From assembly GCA_963712065.1 (NCBI GenBank), contig CAVQGM010000002.1:620001-684000 (forward strand): DNA of 64,000 nt. Reading direction: 5' to 3'. Source of the DNA: CAVQGM01 sp963712065. Its GTDB lineage: Bacteria > Actinomycetota > Acidimicrobiia > Acidimicrobiales > Acidimicrobilacustridaceae. Position numbers and translations under genes: made by a program. The notes under the pieces were generated by a model. The model was not told where the DNA came from. It saw only the letters and a list, made by a program, of their open reading frames with translations, and ran no database searches. Positions within the stretch are counted from its first letter, which is position 1. The number at the start of each line of letters is the position of its first letter. This document shows positions 44,202 through 53,754 of this stretch, one piece after another.

Positions 44202-47000
44202 TCAGCCCGCCGACTCGCCCGAGCGGCCGATCGACACCAGCCCGGGGGCCAGCCACTGGGCGACGGCGTCGGCACCCGGGACCGACAGGCGGGCCGCCGG
44301 GAGCAGCCCGCCCTCGACGCCGCCGAGCCCCTCGGGCGCGGCCGCGAAGGCCGCGAGGTCGACCACGTCGACGAAGTCCCGGGTGGCGGCCATCTCGCGG
44401 ATCAGCTCGTTCACGCGGGCGGCCCGGGCCGGATCGGCGGCCACCGTGACCGCGGCGGGAGCGGCGGCCGGGTCGGCGGGCGCGACGGGGATGACCGGAG
44501 GCACCGTGAGCCACAGCACACGCGCGCCGGTGGCGTGGAGCGCGTCGGCGGCGCGGCCCATCTCGTCGCGGAGGTACGTGTCGAAGTCGGGATCGCCGGG
44601 CGACCGGTAGCCGCCCCAGCCGGGCAGGGCGCGATCGGTGAGGTCCCACAGGCCCACCGACACCAGGACCACCCCCGGGTAGTGGTCCATGAGCGCCAGC
44701 CCGTACTTCTCCTCCCACGCGTTGCAGGAGTCGGGGACGGGCCCGGGCCCCACGGTGTCGAGGCGGTCGCCCAGCCGGGCGGTACCGCAGACCGGGAGCG
44801 TGGCGACCTGGACGCCGAGGGTGTCGTAGGCCTCGGCCCAGCGCACGAGCCCACCGGCCAGGTCGTCCGCCATGGCGTCGCCCGCCACCAGCACCCGCAC
44901 CGGGGTGCCGACGGTCTCGAGCTCGATCTGCTTCTTGGCCGTCCACCAGTCGCGGTAGGTGGTCAGGACGGCCTCGGTCAGCCACTGGTCGGCCACCTCG
45001 TTGGCGGTCTCCCGCGAGAAGTGGGTGCCGTCGATCCGCAGCCGGCGGTCCTCCTCCTCGCCGAGGGTGCCCACCCAGCCGGCCAGGTCGACGACCTCGA
45101 CCCGGCCGGGCCGGACGGAGGGGAGCTCCTTGACGAGCTCGTTGTAGCGGGCCATCCGACGGGCCGTCTCGGCCGGGTCGGGCATCTTCCACATGGGCGG
45201 ACCGGTGAGCCACACGACGAGGGCGCCGTCGGCCGACAGCGTGTCGACCACCCGGGCCAGCTCGGCGCGTGCGAACTCGTCGTAGACGGGGTCGCCCGGG
45301 GCCCTCCACTGGTCGTCGCCGGGGATCTTCGTGTCGCCGATGTCCCACACACCGGCCTGCACGACGGCGACGGTCGGCGCCCCCTCGGCGAGGCGGTCGG
45401 GGTAGACGAGGTCCCACTGGCAGACGTCCAGCTTGTCGAGGACGTTGCCCTCCTGGGCCTTGTGGGCGTCGGAGCGCAGGAGCGGGCAGCCGAGGGGCGT
45501 CGACCCGGACACGATCGTCGCGCTGCCGTCGCGCACCATGTCGTCGGCCAGCCCGATGCCGGTCTGCATCGCCGTCGAGTCGCCGAAGAAGCCGACGCGC
45601 GGCGGGGGCGGGACGAGGGCGACGGGGTCGATGGTGGAGGGCGGGGTGGCGGGCGGCGCCGTCGCGCTGAGCTCCTGGAGCTGGTCCTCGGTCTGCCCGA
45701 AGTCGATGAGGGGCGGCGGCGCCGTCGCCGACACCGCGATCACCGCGGCGACCACGCCGAAGGCGACCACCGGGGCGACCCGGCCGGGCCGGCGGCCGAG
45801 GATCGGTCGGCCCCGACGGATGGGCATCTCCAGGTACCGGTACGACAGCTCGGCCAACCCCGTGGTGATCGCCACCGCCAGGAGGAACCGCGGCCAGGTG
45901 CCGAGCGACGTCTCCTGGCGGAGCCAGAGGAAGATCGGCCAGTGGTACAGGTACACGCCGTAGGAGATGCGGCCGAGGTGGCGCAGGGGCCGCACGGCGA
46001 GGACGGTGCGCACCGGGCCGACCGGCAGGATCGCTGCCGCCACCACCGCGCACGAGGCCAGCGCGTACGCCGCGAACCCGCCGTCGTACAGCCAGGCGCT
46101 CGTCTGGTCGGTGCGGGCCCAGAGGAGCACCGAGGTCACCAGTGCCACGGCCCCGACGGCGGCGACCCCCGTCCTCGCTGCGCTCGGGCGGGCGAGGCGG
46201 GTGGTCACCCGGCCGTCGAACAGCACGACGGCGAGCAGGCCGCCGAGCAGGAGCTCGGCGGCGCGGGTGCCGGTGCCGAGGTAGATGTGGTCGTCGCCGA
46301 AGCCGGCGAACAGGGTGAGGGCGAGCGACCCGGCGATCAGGACACCGAGGACGACGCCGAGGTTGCGTCGGTAGTGGGCACCGGTGAGGCCGAGCCAGTA
46401 CCGGCGGCGATGGTGGTGGGCGCGGGTGGCGACGGCGCCCAGCCCGACCAGCCCGGCGAGGAGCAGCGGGTACAGGAAGTAGAACTGCTCCTCGATCGCC
46501 AGCGACCAGAAGTGCAGCACGGGCGACGGTGCCGCGAACAGGTCGGCGTAGCTCTGGTCGGCCAGGATGAACCGCCAGTTGGCCACGTCGAACAAGGCGG
46601 CGATGACGTCGCCGGCCAGGTTCTCGCGCTGCACGACGTCGGCGGCGAGGACCCCGAAGGCGATCACCAGCACGAAGCACGCCAGCGATGCCGGCATGAG
46701 GCGTCGGGCCCGCCGCACCCAGAACCCCTTCAGGTTCACCCGGCCGGTGGTGGCCCGCTCGCCCAGGGCGAGGGCGGTGATCAGGAAGCCCGAGAGGGTG
46801 AAGAACGTGGAGACACCGAGGTAGCCGCCGACCATCCACGAGAAGCCCCCGTGGAAGGCGAGGACGGCGGCCACCGCTGCGCCCCGCAACCCGTCGAGGG
46901 CCGGGAAGTAGGGCAGGGACGCGCCGGGCGGCGGGGCCGTGCCGTCGCCGGCCGGGGCGGTGGGGGAGACGGTCTCGGGCGGGGCATCGGTCGTCGTCAT
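44202..47000 (-). CDS. OafA/YrhL-type membrane acyltransferase with two C-terminal SGNH domains
   Basis: A 932-residue protein. Residues about 28-425 form the ten-helix Acyl_transf_3 domain (FPALDGLRGAAVAAVLAFHGGF, WSLAIEEQFYFLYPLLL, ISYGVYLYHWPIF), which passes acyl groups across the membrane onto glycans. A first SGNH domain follows (about 465-680) with nucleophile GDS at 473-475 and the Asp-His pair in IDGTH (D657, H660). A second SGNH-like domain (about 698-925) has GDA at 708-710 in place of GDS and no recognisable DxxH, so it is probably inactive. Relatives usually carry one SGNH domain. O-acetylation of cell-surface sugars is the likely role. Confidence 0.87.
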   Translation of the reverse strand: MTTTDAPPETVSPTAPAGDGTAPPPGASLPYFPALDGLRGAAVAAVLAFHGGFSWMVGGYLGVSTFFTLSGFLITALALGERATTGRVNLKGFWVRRARRLMPASLACFVLVIAFGVLAADVVQRENLAGDVIAALFDVANWRFILADQSYADLFAAPSPVLHFWSLAIEEQFYFLYPLLLAGLVGLGAVATRAHHHRRRYWLGLTGAHYRRNLGVVLGVLIAGSLALTLFAGFGDDHIYLGTGTRAAELLLGGLLAVVLFDGRVTTRLARPSAARTGVAAVGAVALVTSVLLWARTDQTSAWLYDGGFAAYALASCAVVAAAILPVGPVRTVLAVRPLRHLGRISYGVYLYHWPIFLWLRQETSLGTWPRFLLAVAITTGLAELSYRYLEMPIRRGRPILGRRPGRVAPVVAFGVVAAVIAVSATAPPPLIDFGQTEDQLQELSATAPPATPPSTIDPVALVPPPPRVGFFGDSTAMQTGIGLADDMVRDGSATIVSGSTPLGCPLLRSDAHKAQEGNVLDKLDVCQWDLVYPDRLAEGAPTVAVVQAGVWDIGDTKIPGDDQWRAPGDPVYDEFARAELARVVDTLSADGALVVWLTGPPMWKMPDPAETARRMARYNELVKELPSVRPGRVEVVDLAGWVGTLGEEEDRRLRIDGTHFSRETANEVADQWLTEAVLTTYRDWWTAKKQIELETVGTPVRVLVAGDAMADDLAGGLVRWAEAYDTLGVQVATLPVCGTARLGDRLDTVGPGPVPDSCNAWEEKYGLALMDHYPGVVLVSVGLWDLTDRALPGWGGYRSPGDPDFDTYLRDEMGRAADALHATGARVLWLTVPPVIPVAPADPAAAPAAVTVAADPARAARVNELIREMAATRDFVDVVDLAAFAAAPEGLGGVEGGLLPAARLSVPGADAVAQWLAPGLVSIGRSGESAG

Positions 47001-47186
47001 CGGTCGCGGCGGGGGGCGGTGGACGTCGTGCTCGTCGCCGCCGTGGCCCGGCGCCTCACGCTACTGCCCCGCACCGCCCCATCGAGGGCGCGTCCGCTGC
47101 GTCGTGCCCGCTTCGTCCCCCGCCGGACAGGCCACTACCGTACGTGGAGGGGTCAGCCCCGCCGACACGACTTCCGGAGGTGCCCG

Positions 47187-48422
47187 GTGCACGAGTGGTC
47201 CGACGAGCAGCTGATGCTGCGTGACGCCGTCCGCCAGTTCATCCACAACGAGCTCGTCCCGATCCACGAGGAGCTCGAGCACGGGGACCTGCCGCCCTAC
47301 GACCTCCTGCGGAAGCTGTTCGCCACGTTCGGGATGGACGTGATGGCGAGGGAGGGCTTCAAGAAGCGGATCGAGTTCGAGAAGCTCGTCGAGGAGGCGA
47401 AGGCCAAGGGCGAGCCGGTCCCGGACAGGCCGAGCCGCGACGGCACCGACGCGTCGTTCACGATCATCCCGATCATCGAGCTGTGCCGCTACAGCCCGGG
47501 CCTGGTCACGGCCATGGGCGTGTCGATGGGCCTCACGTCCGCCTCGATCTCCAGCCGGGGCACCATCGCCCAGAAGGAGCGGTGGGTCCCCGACCTGCTC
47601 GCCATGGACAAGATCGGTGCCTGGGCGATCACCGAGCCCAACTCGGGTTCGGACGCGTTCGGGTCGATGCGCTCCACCGCCCGGCGCGACGGCGACGAGT
47701 ACCTCCTCAACGGTTCCAAGACGTTCATCACCAACGGGCCCTACGCCGACACCATCGTGTTCATCTGCAAGCTCGACGAGGGCAATCCGCCCGAGGAGCG
47801 CAAGATCCTGTCCTTCGTGCTCGACTCCGGCATGCCGGGCCTCGAGCAGACCAAGCCCCTCCGCAAGATGGGCATGCACTCGTCGCCGACCGGCGAGCTG
47901 TTCCTCACCGACGTGCGCGTCGGTCGTGATCGCCTGGTCGGCGAGACCGAGGACGTGCCCTCGGGCGGCCGCGAAGGAGCGAAGGACACGTTCCAGATGG
48001 AACGTTCCGGCGTCGCCGCCATGTCGCTCGGCATCATCCAGCAGTGTCTCGACCTGTCGGTCGAGTACGCCAAGAACCGGGTGCAGTTCGGCCAGCCGAT
48101 CGGGAACTTCCAGCTGATCCAGGAGAAGCTGGCCCGCATGGAGGTCCATCGGCTGAACGTCGAGAACCTCGTCTTCCGCTCGATCGAGACGTCGGCGGCC
48201 GGCAAGTCGCTCACCTTCGCCGAAGCCTCGGCCATGAAGCTGTACTCGGCCCGGGCGGCCACCGAGGTCGCCCTCGAGGCCGTGCAGCTCTTCGGCGGCA
48301 ACGGCTACATGTCCGAGTTCAAGGTCGAGCAGCTCGCCCGCGACGCCAAGGTCCTGCAGATCTACGCCGGCACCGACGAGCAGCAGATCATCGCCATCGC
48401 GAAGGACCTGCTCCGCCGCTGA
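47187..48422 (+). CDS. acyl-CoA dehydrogenase family protein
   Basis: A 411-residue FAD enzyme for alpha,beta-oxidation of acyl-CoA thioesters. AWAITEPNSGSDAFGSMRSTA is the flavin-binding middle domain, GSKTFITNGPYAD the conserved strand, and NRVQFGQPIGNFQLIQEKLARM with LFGGNGYMSEFKVEQLARDAKVLQIYAGTDEQQ the C-terminal helical domain. A charged insertion at about residues 40-95 (REGFKKRIEFEKLVEEAKAKG) is longer than in medium-chain enzymes. GTG 47187 has GGAGG upstream. The preferred acyl chain is not predictable. Divergent from the acyltransferase gene. Confidence 0.9.
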   Translation: MHEWSDEQLMLRDAVRQFIHNELVPIHEELEHGDLPPYDLLRKLFATFGMDVMAREGFKKRIEFEKLVEEAKAKGEPVPDRPSRDGTDASFTIIPIIELCRYSPGLVTAMGVSMGLTSASISSRGTIAQKERWVPDLLAMDKIGAWAITEPNSGSDAFGSMRSTARRDGDEYLLNGSKTFITNGPYADTIVFICKLDEGNPPEERKILSFVLDSGMPGLEQTKPLRKMGMHSSPTGELFLTDVRVGRDRLVGETEDVPSGGREGAKDTFQMERSGVAAMSLGIIQQCLDLSVEYAKNRVQFGQPIGNFQLIQEKLARMEVHRLNVENLVFRSIETSAAGKSLTFAEASAMKLYSARAATEVALEAVQLFGGNGYMSEFKVEQLARDAKVLQIYAGTDEQQIIAIAKDLLRR

Positions 48423-48428
48423 CGTCCG

Positions 48429-48479
48429 GGCGCGGCCTCGCCGTTGCGCCTACCATGCTGGTCGCGAGGTAGCCGCGCC
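48429..48479 (+). terminator. hairpin just after the acyl-CoA dehydrogenase
   Basis: GGCGCGGC (48429-48436) pairs with GCCGCGCC (48472-48479), and CTCGC (48437-48441) with GCGAG (48464-48468), leaving a 3-nt bulge and a 22-nt loop. It begins 7 bp after the stop codon at 48422, a typical terminator position, and separates this gene from the fused response regulator. Confidence 0.5.
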
Positions 48480-48575
48480 GACGGGCGTGGCGACCGTCAC
48501 CTCCACGGCGCGGTTCGTCCTGCGCCCGACGGCGGCGGTCGGCACCCGACGGCGCCCGACCTCGAGAGGTGCGCG

Positions 48576-50174
48576 GTGGCGCAGATCCTTCTCGTCGAAG
48601 ACGACGCCGACATCCGGGCGAGCCTCCGACGATCCCTCAGTGCTCGCGGGCACGACGTGCGTTGGTGCGACCGTGGGCTCGACGCCCTCGGCCTCGTGCT
48701 CGACGACGAGCCGACCATGGTCCTGCTCGACCTCGGACTGCCCGACGTCGACGGCCTCGACCTCGTCAAGATGGTCCGCGCCGTGTCGAGCGTGCCGATC
48801 ATCGTGTGCACGGCCCGCGACGACGAGGTCCACATCGTGCGGGCGCTCGACCTCGGCGCCGACGACTTCGTGGTCAAGCCGTTCTCGAGCGAGCAGATCG
48901 ACGCCCGCATCCGGGCCATCGCCCGGCGCCACCGTGGCGTCGACGGCACGATGGTGCGGGCCGGCGGACTGGTCGTCGAGTTCCGTCGCCGACGGGCGGT
49001 GCTCGACGGGGTCCCCCTCGATCTGCGGCCGAGGGAGTTCGACCTGCTCGCCTATCTCTCCGAACGCCACGGCGAGTACGTCGGCAAGGCCGAGCTCCTC
49101 CGTGAGATCTGGGGGATGCCGCCGGGGGCGAGCGACAAGACCGTCGACGTGCACATGGGTCTCGGCAGCCTCCTCGAGGTCCTCGATCGGGACACCTACC
49201 TCGACTTCGACGGCAGCGGTGTCGCCGACCTCGACGGCGAGGGCGACGCCGACGCCGGACCGTTCGGCCCACGGCTCGCCGTGCACGACCCGGTGGTCCG
49301 GGCCCTCGTCACCCACGCGCTCGACCGGTTCGTGAGCGACACGGGGATCGACGGCCTCCGGCTCGACAGCCTGGCCTCCGCCCGTTCGGCGACCCGCGAC
49401 TCCACCCGCCACGCCATCGCGGTGGTGGAGGCGGTGCGGGACCGCCATCCCGGCCTCGACCTGGTGGCCGAGAGCTCCCCGCTCGAGCCGACCGGGCCGT
49501 TGGCCGAGTCCTGGGGCCAGGAGGACGCGTCGGTCTCGGGCGCGGTGACCGCCCTGCTCGCGGACCTGGACGCCGGCGCCGCGCCCGGCGATCTGGCGGC
49601 GCGGATCGCGGCCTTCGTCGGGGCCGCCGTCGCCGACCGCGACGTCGTGCCCGCCCGCCGGGTCGTCTACGTCGCCCACCACGACCGGCCGGGCACGGCG
49701 GCGACCGTCGGGGCGACGGGGGCCCGAGCCGAGGCGCTCGACGCCGCCTCGCTCGCCCTGCTGACCCTCGTCGAGGGTCGCCGGTCGCTCGCCCCGGGGG
49801 CGGCGTGCGGTCCGGCGGCGGCGACCCCGGTCGGCTCGACCCTCTCCGTCGTCGGGGGGCCGCGGGCCGAGAGCGTCGGGGTGCAATGTCCGTCGTCCGC
49901 CCTCGTTCCGTTCGTGGCCGCGGCGGCGTCGCCCGCGGTGGGGGCCGGGGACGTGGTCGGTCGCCCGGCGGTGACCGTGCCCGCGCCCGGCGCCGTCACC
50001 GTCGTGCGCGGCGGTCTGGCGGCGTTGGCGAACCTCGCCGGCCAGCCCGTGGTCCTCCCCGAGCCGGTGTGCGTGACGACGGTGCACGCGTCGCTCGGCC
50101 CGATCGAGGGAGTCGGGGGCTGCTGGTCGACGCTGGCACCCCGGTCGGTCGCGCTGGTGGAGGTGGCGCGATGA
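48576..50174 (+). CDS. response regulator fused in frame to a TreZ-like GH13 C-terminal half
   Basis: A 532-residue chimera. Residues 1-120 are a full OmpR-type receiver (ILLVEDDADIRASL, phosphoacceptor D52 in LLDLGLPDVDGL, K101 in VVKPFSSEQI). Residues about 125-194 are a winged helix cut in its recognition helix (SDKTVDVHMG). From about 195 on the sequence is that of maltooligosyltrehalose trehalohydrolase: VHDPVVRALVTHALDRFVSDTGIDGLRLDSL (GH13 nucleophile Asp), LDLVAESS (acid/base Glu), VYVAHHDRPG (transition-state Asp, with HHD for NHD), and the beta-domain PAPGAVTVVRGGLAALANLA ending in LAPRSVALVEV. The first half of the barrel is missing. GTG 48576 has GAGAGG upstream. Either a real fusion by deletion or an assembly join. 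Confidence 0.7.
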   Translation: MAQILLVEDDADIRASLRRSLSARGHDVRWCDRGLDALGLVLDDEPTMVLLDLGLPDVDGLDLVKMVRAVSSVPIIVCTARDDEVHIVRALDLGADDFVVKPFSSEQIDARIRAIARRHRGVDGTMVRAGGLVVEFRRRRAVLDGVPLDLRPREFDLLAYLSERHGEYVGKAELLREIWGMPPGASDKTVDVHMGLGSLLEVLDRDTYLDFDGSGVADLDGEGDADAGPFGPRLAVHDPVVRALVTHALDRFVSDTGIDGLRLDSLASARSATRDSTRHAIAVVEAVRDRHPGLDLVAESSPLEPTGPLAESWGQEDASVSGAVTALLADLDAGAAPGDLAARIAAFVGAAVADRDVVPARRVVYVAHHDRPGTAATVGATGARAEALDAASLALLTLVEGRRSLAPGAACGPAAATPVGSTLSVVGGPRAESVGVQCPSSALVPFVAAAASPAVGAGDVVGRPAVTVPAPGAVTVVRGGLAALANLAGQPVVLPEPVCVTTVHASLGPIEGVGGCWSTLAPRSVALVEVAR

Positions 50175-50486
50175 CCGGTCGGCGGCGGCTCCTAACGAGG
50201 CTTAGGGCTGTCGTTGGCCGTGGTTTGCCGACGCGTTCCTACGGTCGTCACCGCACCACCCCGAGCTCGGCGTTTGTGCCCTCGAGCGTCGAGTCCGGGT
50301 TGGGTGGACCGTACATAGCCTCGCCGGTCCGCCCACGGGTAGGGCGCCCGGGGGGACCGACCGCACGGTCGGTCCCCCCGTCGCCTGCCGCCGTGCCCGT
50401 GCTCGTCGCCGTGCTCGTGCTCGTCGCCGTGCTCGTGCTCGTCGCCGTACTGAAGCTGGTGGGCGCCCCGACGGCACCCCGCGGGG

Positions 50487-50512
<26 letters not shown>
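50171..50512 (+). CDS. hypothetical ORF coupled to the fused regulator, doubtful
   Basis: A 113-codon frame whose ATG overlaps the stop of the fusion gene (ATGA). The start MTGRRRLLTRLRAVVGRG is Arg-rich, and the end contains the repeat AVLVLV three times, coming from an 18-bp tandem repeat. I recognise no domain. A terminator hairpin at 50350-50379 lies inside it, and it overlaps the next gene's 3' end by 26 bp. It may be the remnant of the gene that once followed treZ. Otherwise this 312-bp stretch holds only the structures listed below. Confidence 0.25.
50191..50206. repeat. short inverted repeat CCTAA-N6-TTAGG
   Basis: Perfect 5-bp arms at 50191-50195 and 50202-50206 stand out in an AT-richer patch immediately after the fused regulator gene. 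It could be a protein-binding site or the edge of a rearrangement; no function is supported. Confidence 0.3.
50350..50379. terminator. perfect 13-bp terminator hairpin
   Basis: GGGGGGACCGACC (50350-50362) pairs with GGTCGGTCCCCCC (50367-50379) around a GCAC loop. It lies between the converging fused-regulator region and the acyl-CoA dehydrogenase (stop 50487), and can terminate both directions. Confidence 0.7.
50390..50443. repeat. 18-bp tandem repeat, three copies
   Basis: Units GCCGTGCTCGTGCTCGTC at 50390-50407 (one mismatch), 50408-50425 and 50426-50443, followed by a partial fourth. It lies just beyond the terminator and outside confident coding sequence. It could vary in copy number between strains. 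Confidence 0.7.
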
Positions 50513-51635
<1,123 letters not shown>

Positions 51636-51683
51636 GCCCGTCACGGTAGGGCTTCGGGGGGCAGGCGGGTAACGTGGCACCGA

Positions 51684-51770
51684 ACACGGGAGCCCGGACC
51701 GGCCGGGCTGAGAGGGAGGGCGAGCCCCTCCGACCGTCGAACCTGATCCGGGTCATGCCGGCGAAGGGAG
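51684..51770 (+). ncRNA. TPP riboswitch (THI element)
   Basis: The leader has the conserved THI-box blocks: CTGAGAGGGAGGG at 51708-51720, and ACCTGATCCGGGTCATGCC with GGCGAAGGGAG at 51741-51770, flanked by a GGGAGCCCGG / CCGGGCTGAGA helix. Thiamine pyrophosphate binding shuts off the downstream genes. Those genes (thiamine pyrophosphokinase, ThiB, ThiP) are exactly the expected regulon, which makes the call very secure. Confidence 0.95.
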
Positions 51771-51790
51771 TTTTCGGGGAGCGTCCCGCT

Positions 51791-51812
51791 CGCTCGTGTT
51801 CACCACCGAGCG
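51791..51812 (+). promoter_or_regulatory. likely riboswitch expression platform abutting the start codon
   Basis: CGCTCG (51791-51796) pairs with CGAGCG (51807-51812), which directly precedes the ATG at 51813. Closing this helix would hide the initiation region, as expected for a translational TPP switch in a GC-rich actinobacterium. How it couples to the aptamer is inference. Confidence 0.4.
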
Positions 51813-52610
51813 ATGAACGAGCCTCAGAACCCACCACCGGTGCCGCCCACGGTCCCCACGGTCCCCACGGCGCTCACGGTCCCCACGGCGCCCACGGCGC
51901 CGACCCGTGTCGCCGTCGTCGTCACCGGGGGCGACCCGCCCGAGCGCCTCCCGACCCACCGCCTCGGCGCGGCGCCCGTCGTCATCGCCGCCGACGCCGG
52001 CCTCGTCACCGCCGACGCCCTCGGGCTGGTGGTCGACGTGCTGGTCGGCGACTTCGACTCGATCGACCCCGATCGGCTGGCCGCCGCCCGTGCCGCCGGC
52101 GTCACCGTGGAGGCCCACCCGGTGGCCAAGGACCGCACCGACCTCGCCCTCGCGCTCGACCGGGCCGTGGCTCCGCCGGTGGCCGCGGCGCGGGTCGTGG
52201 TGCTCGGCGGGCACGGGGGCCGGCTCGACCACTTCCTCGCCAACGCCCTCGTGCTCGCCTCGCCCGAGTACGCCGCCGTCGAGGTCGAGGCCTGGTTCGG
52301 CCCGGCCCGGCTGCACGTGGTGCGCCGGCGCACGGTGGTCACCGGCACCCCCGGCGAGCTGCTCACGCTCCTCGCCCTCGGTGGTCCCGCCCACGGCGTG
52401 CGAACCGAGGGCCTGCGGTACCCGCTGCAGGGCGAGACCCTGCGACCGGGCTCGACGCGCGGGGTCAGCAACGAGCTCCTCGGTCCCGAAGCCGTCGTGG
52501 ACGTGGCCGAGGGCGTGGTGCTGGCCGTGGCCCCCGGTGCGACCGGCGCCCATGTGCCCGATCTCGAACCCGACGGTCGCGCCCGCCCTCCAGGAGGTCC
52601 TGATGTCTGA
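51813..52610 (+). CDS. thiN: thiamine pyrophosphokinase (thiamine diphosphokinase)
   Basis: Transfers pyrophosphate from ATP to thiamine, giving TPP. The 265 residues contain the family motifs GDFDS (79-83), KDRTD (106-110) and GGHGGRLDHFLAN (about 132-144), plus ADAGL in the nucleotide fold. The first 31 residues are a Pro/Thr/Val repeat (VPTVPTALTVPTAPTAPT) from 9-bp tandem DNA repeats, probably disordered. The last 30 residues are also low complexity. First gene after the TPP riboswitch; its product TPP is the riboswitch ligand, giving direct feedback. Confidence 0.9.
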   Translation: MNEPQNPPPVPPTVPTVPTALTVPTAPTAPTRVAVVVTGGDPPERLPTHRLGAAPVVIAADAGLVTADALGLVVDVLVGDFDSIDPDRLAAARAAGVTVEAHPVAKDRTDLALALDRAVAPPVAAARVVVLGGHGGRLDHFLANALVLASPEYAAVEVEAWFGPARLHVVRRRTVVTGTPGELLTLLALGGPAHGVRTEGLRYPLQGETLRPGSTRGVSNELLGPEAVVDVAEGVVLAVAPGATGAHVPDLEPDGRARPPGGPDV

Positions 52611-53754
52611 TCGCACCCGTCCCGAGGATCGCCTCCCCCGAGGCCCGCACCGGCTGGCCGTGGTGGCGCTGGCCGTGGTGGCGGTGGCCGTGGTGGCGCT
52701 GGCCGCGTGCGGCGAGGACGGACCGAACGACGGCCCCGCCGACGAGCCGAGAGGCGCGGCGCCGCCGGTGGAGCGCACCGTCCGGCTCGTCACCCACGAC
52801 TCGTTCAACGTCAGCGAGGACGTGCTGGCCCGGTTCACGGCCGACACCGGCTACGAGGTCGAGATCGTCAAGGGCGGCGACGCCGTCGCGGTGGTGAACC
52901 AGGCCATCCTCACCGCCGGCTCCCCCCAGGGCGACGTGATCTTCGGCATCGACAACAACCTCCTCGGCCGCGTGTACGACGCCGAGCTCGTCGAGCCCTA
53001 CGAGTCGCCCGGCCTGGACGCGGTCGACGTCGACTACCGGCTCGACCCCGAGCACCGGGTGACACCGGTCGACGTCGGGGACGTGTGCGTCAACGTCGAC
53101 CGTGGGTTCTACGCGTCGGAGGGGGTGCCTCCGCCGGCCACGCTCGACGACCTCGCCGACCCGGCCTACGCCGGTCAACTGGTCGTCCAGAACCCGCAGA
53201 CGTCGACGCCGGGGCTGGCGTTCCTGCTGGCCACGGTCGATCGCTTCGGACCCGAGGGCTTCGCCGACTACTGGTCCCGGCTCCGCGCCAACGGGGTCGA
53301 GGTCGTCGACGGCTGGGAGGCCGCGTACTACGGATCGTTCTCGGGGGGCAGCGGTGAGGGCACCAAGCCGATCGTCGTCTCGTACGCCTCCAGCCCGCCG
53401 GCCGAGGTGCTGGCCCGACAGGAGGCGTCCCCGGAGGGCACGGCGCCGCCAGAGGCTCCCACCGCCGTGCTCACCGACACCTGCTACCGGCAGATCGAGT
53501 TCGCCGGCGTGCTGCGCGGGGCCACGAACGAGGCCGGCGCCCGGGCGCTGATCGACTTCCTGCTGGGCGTCACGTTCCAGGAGGACGTCCCGCTGCAGAT
53601 GTACGTGTACCCGGTGAACCGGGACGCCGCCCTGCCGGAGGTCTTCGAGCAGTACTCGACGGTGGTGGACGAGCCCCTGCTGCTGCCCGCCGACGAGGTC
53701 GACGCCAACCGGGACGCCTGGGTCGAGCAGTGGTCGGAGGTGGTCCTCGGGTGA
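52603..53754 (+). CDS. thiB: thiamine ABC transporter substrate-binding lipoprotein
   Basis: A 383-residue periplasmic-binding-type lipoprotein. After a basic N-terminus and hydrophobic stretch the lipobox is ALAAC with C36. The mature part begins VRLVTHDSFNVSEDVLARFTADTGYEVEIVKGGDA, as in ThiB/TbpA, followed by QGDVIFGIDNNLLGRVYDAELVEPYES and VGDVCVNVDRGFYA. The signal region is encoded by a 15-bp tandem repeat (52660-52704, three units; VVALA). AGGAGG at 52592-52597 supports ATG 52603, overlapping thiN by 8 bp. It delivers thiamine or a phosphate ester to the ThiP permease. Confidence 0.92.
   Translation: MSDRTRPEDRLPRGPHRLAVVALAVVAVAVVALAACGEDGPNDGPADEPRGAAPPVERTVRLVTHDSFNVSEDVLARFTADTGYEVEIVKGGDAVAVVNQAILTAGSPQGDVIFGIDNNLLGRVYDAELVEPYESPGLDAVDVDYRLDPEHRVTPVDVGDVCVNVDRGFYASEGVPPPATLDDLADPAYAGQLVVQNPQTSTPGLAFLLATVDRFGPEGFADYWSRLRANGVEVVDGWEAAYYGSFSGGSGEGTKPIVVSYASSPPAEVLARQEASPEGTAPPEAPTAVLTDTCYRQIEFAGVLRGATNEAGARALIDFLLGVTFQEDVPLQMYVYPVNRDAALPEVFEQYSTVVDEPLLLPADEVDANRDAWVEQWSEVVLG

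Noticed and set aside
44535..47186. Long N-terminal extension of the acyl-CoA dehydrogenase frame
   Set aside because: Upstream of GTG 47187 the frame is antisense to the SGNH acyltransferase. GGAGG before 47187 and family length support the shorter protein.
50390..50443. CRISPR-like or coding repeat
   Set aside because: The units are contiguous 18-mers with no spacers and no cas genes, so this is a simple tandem repeat.
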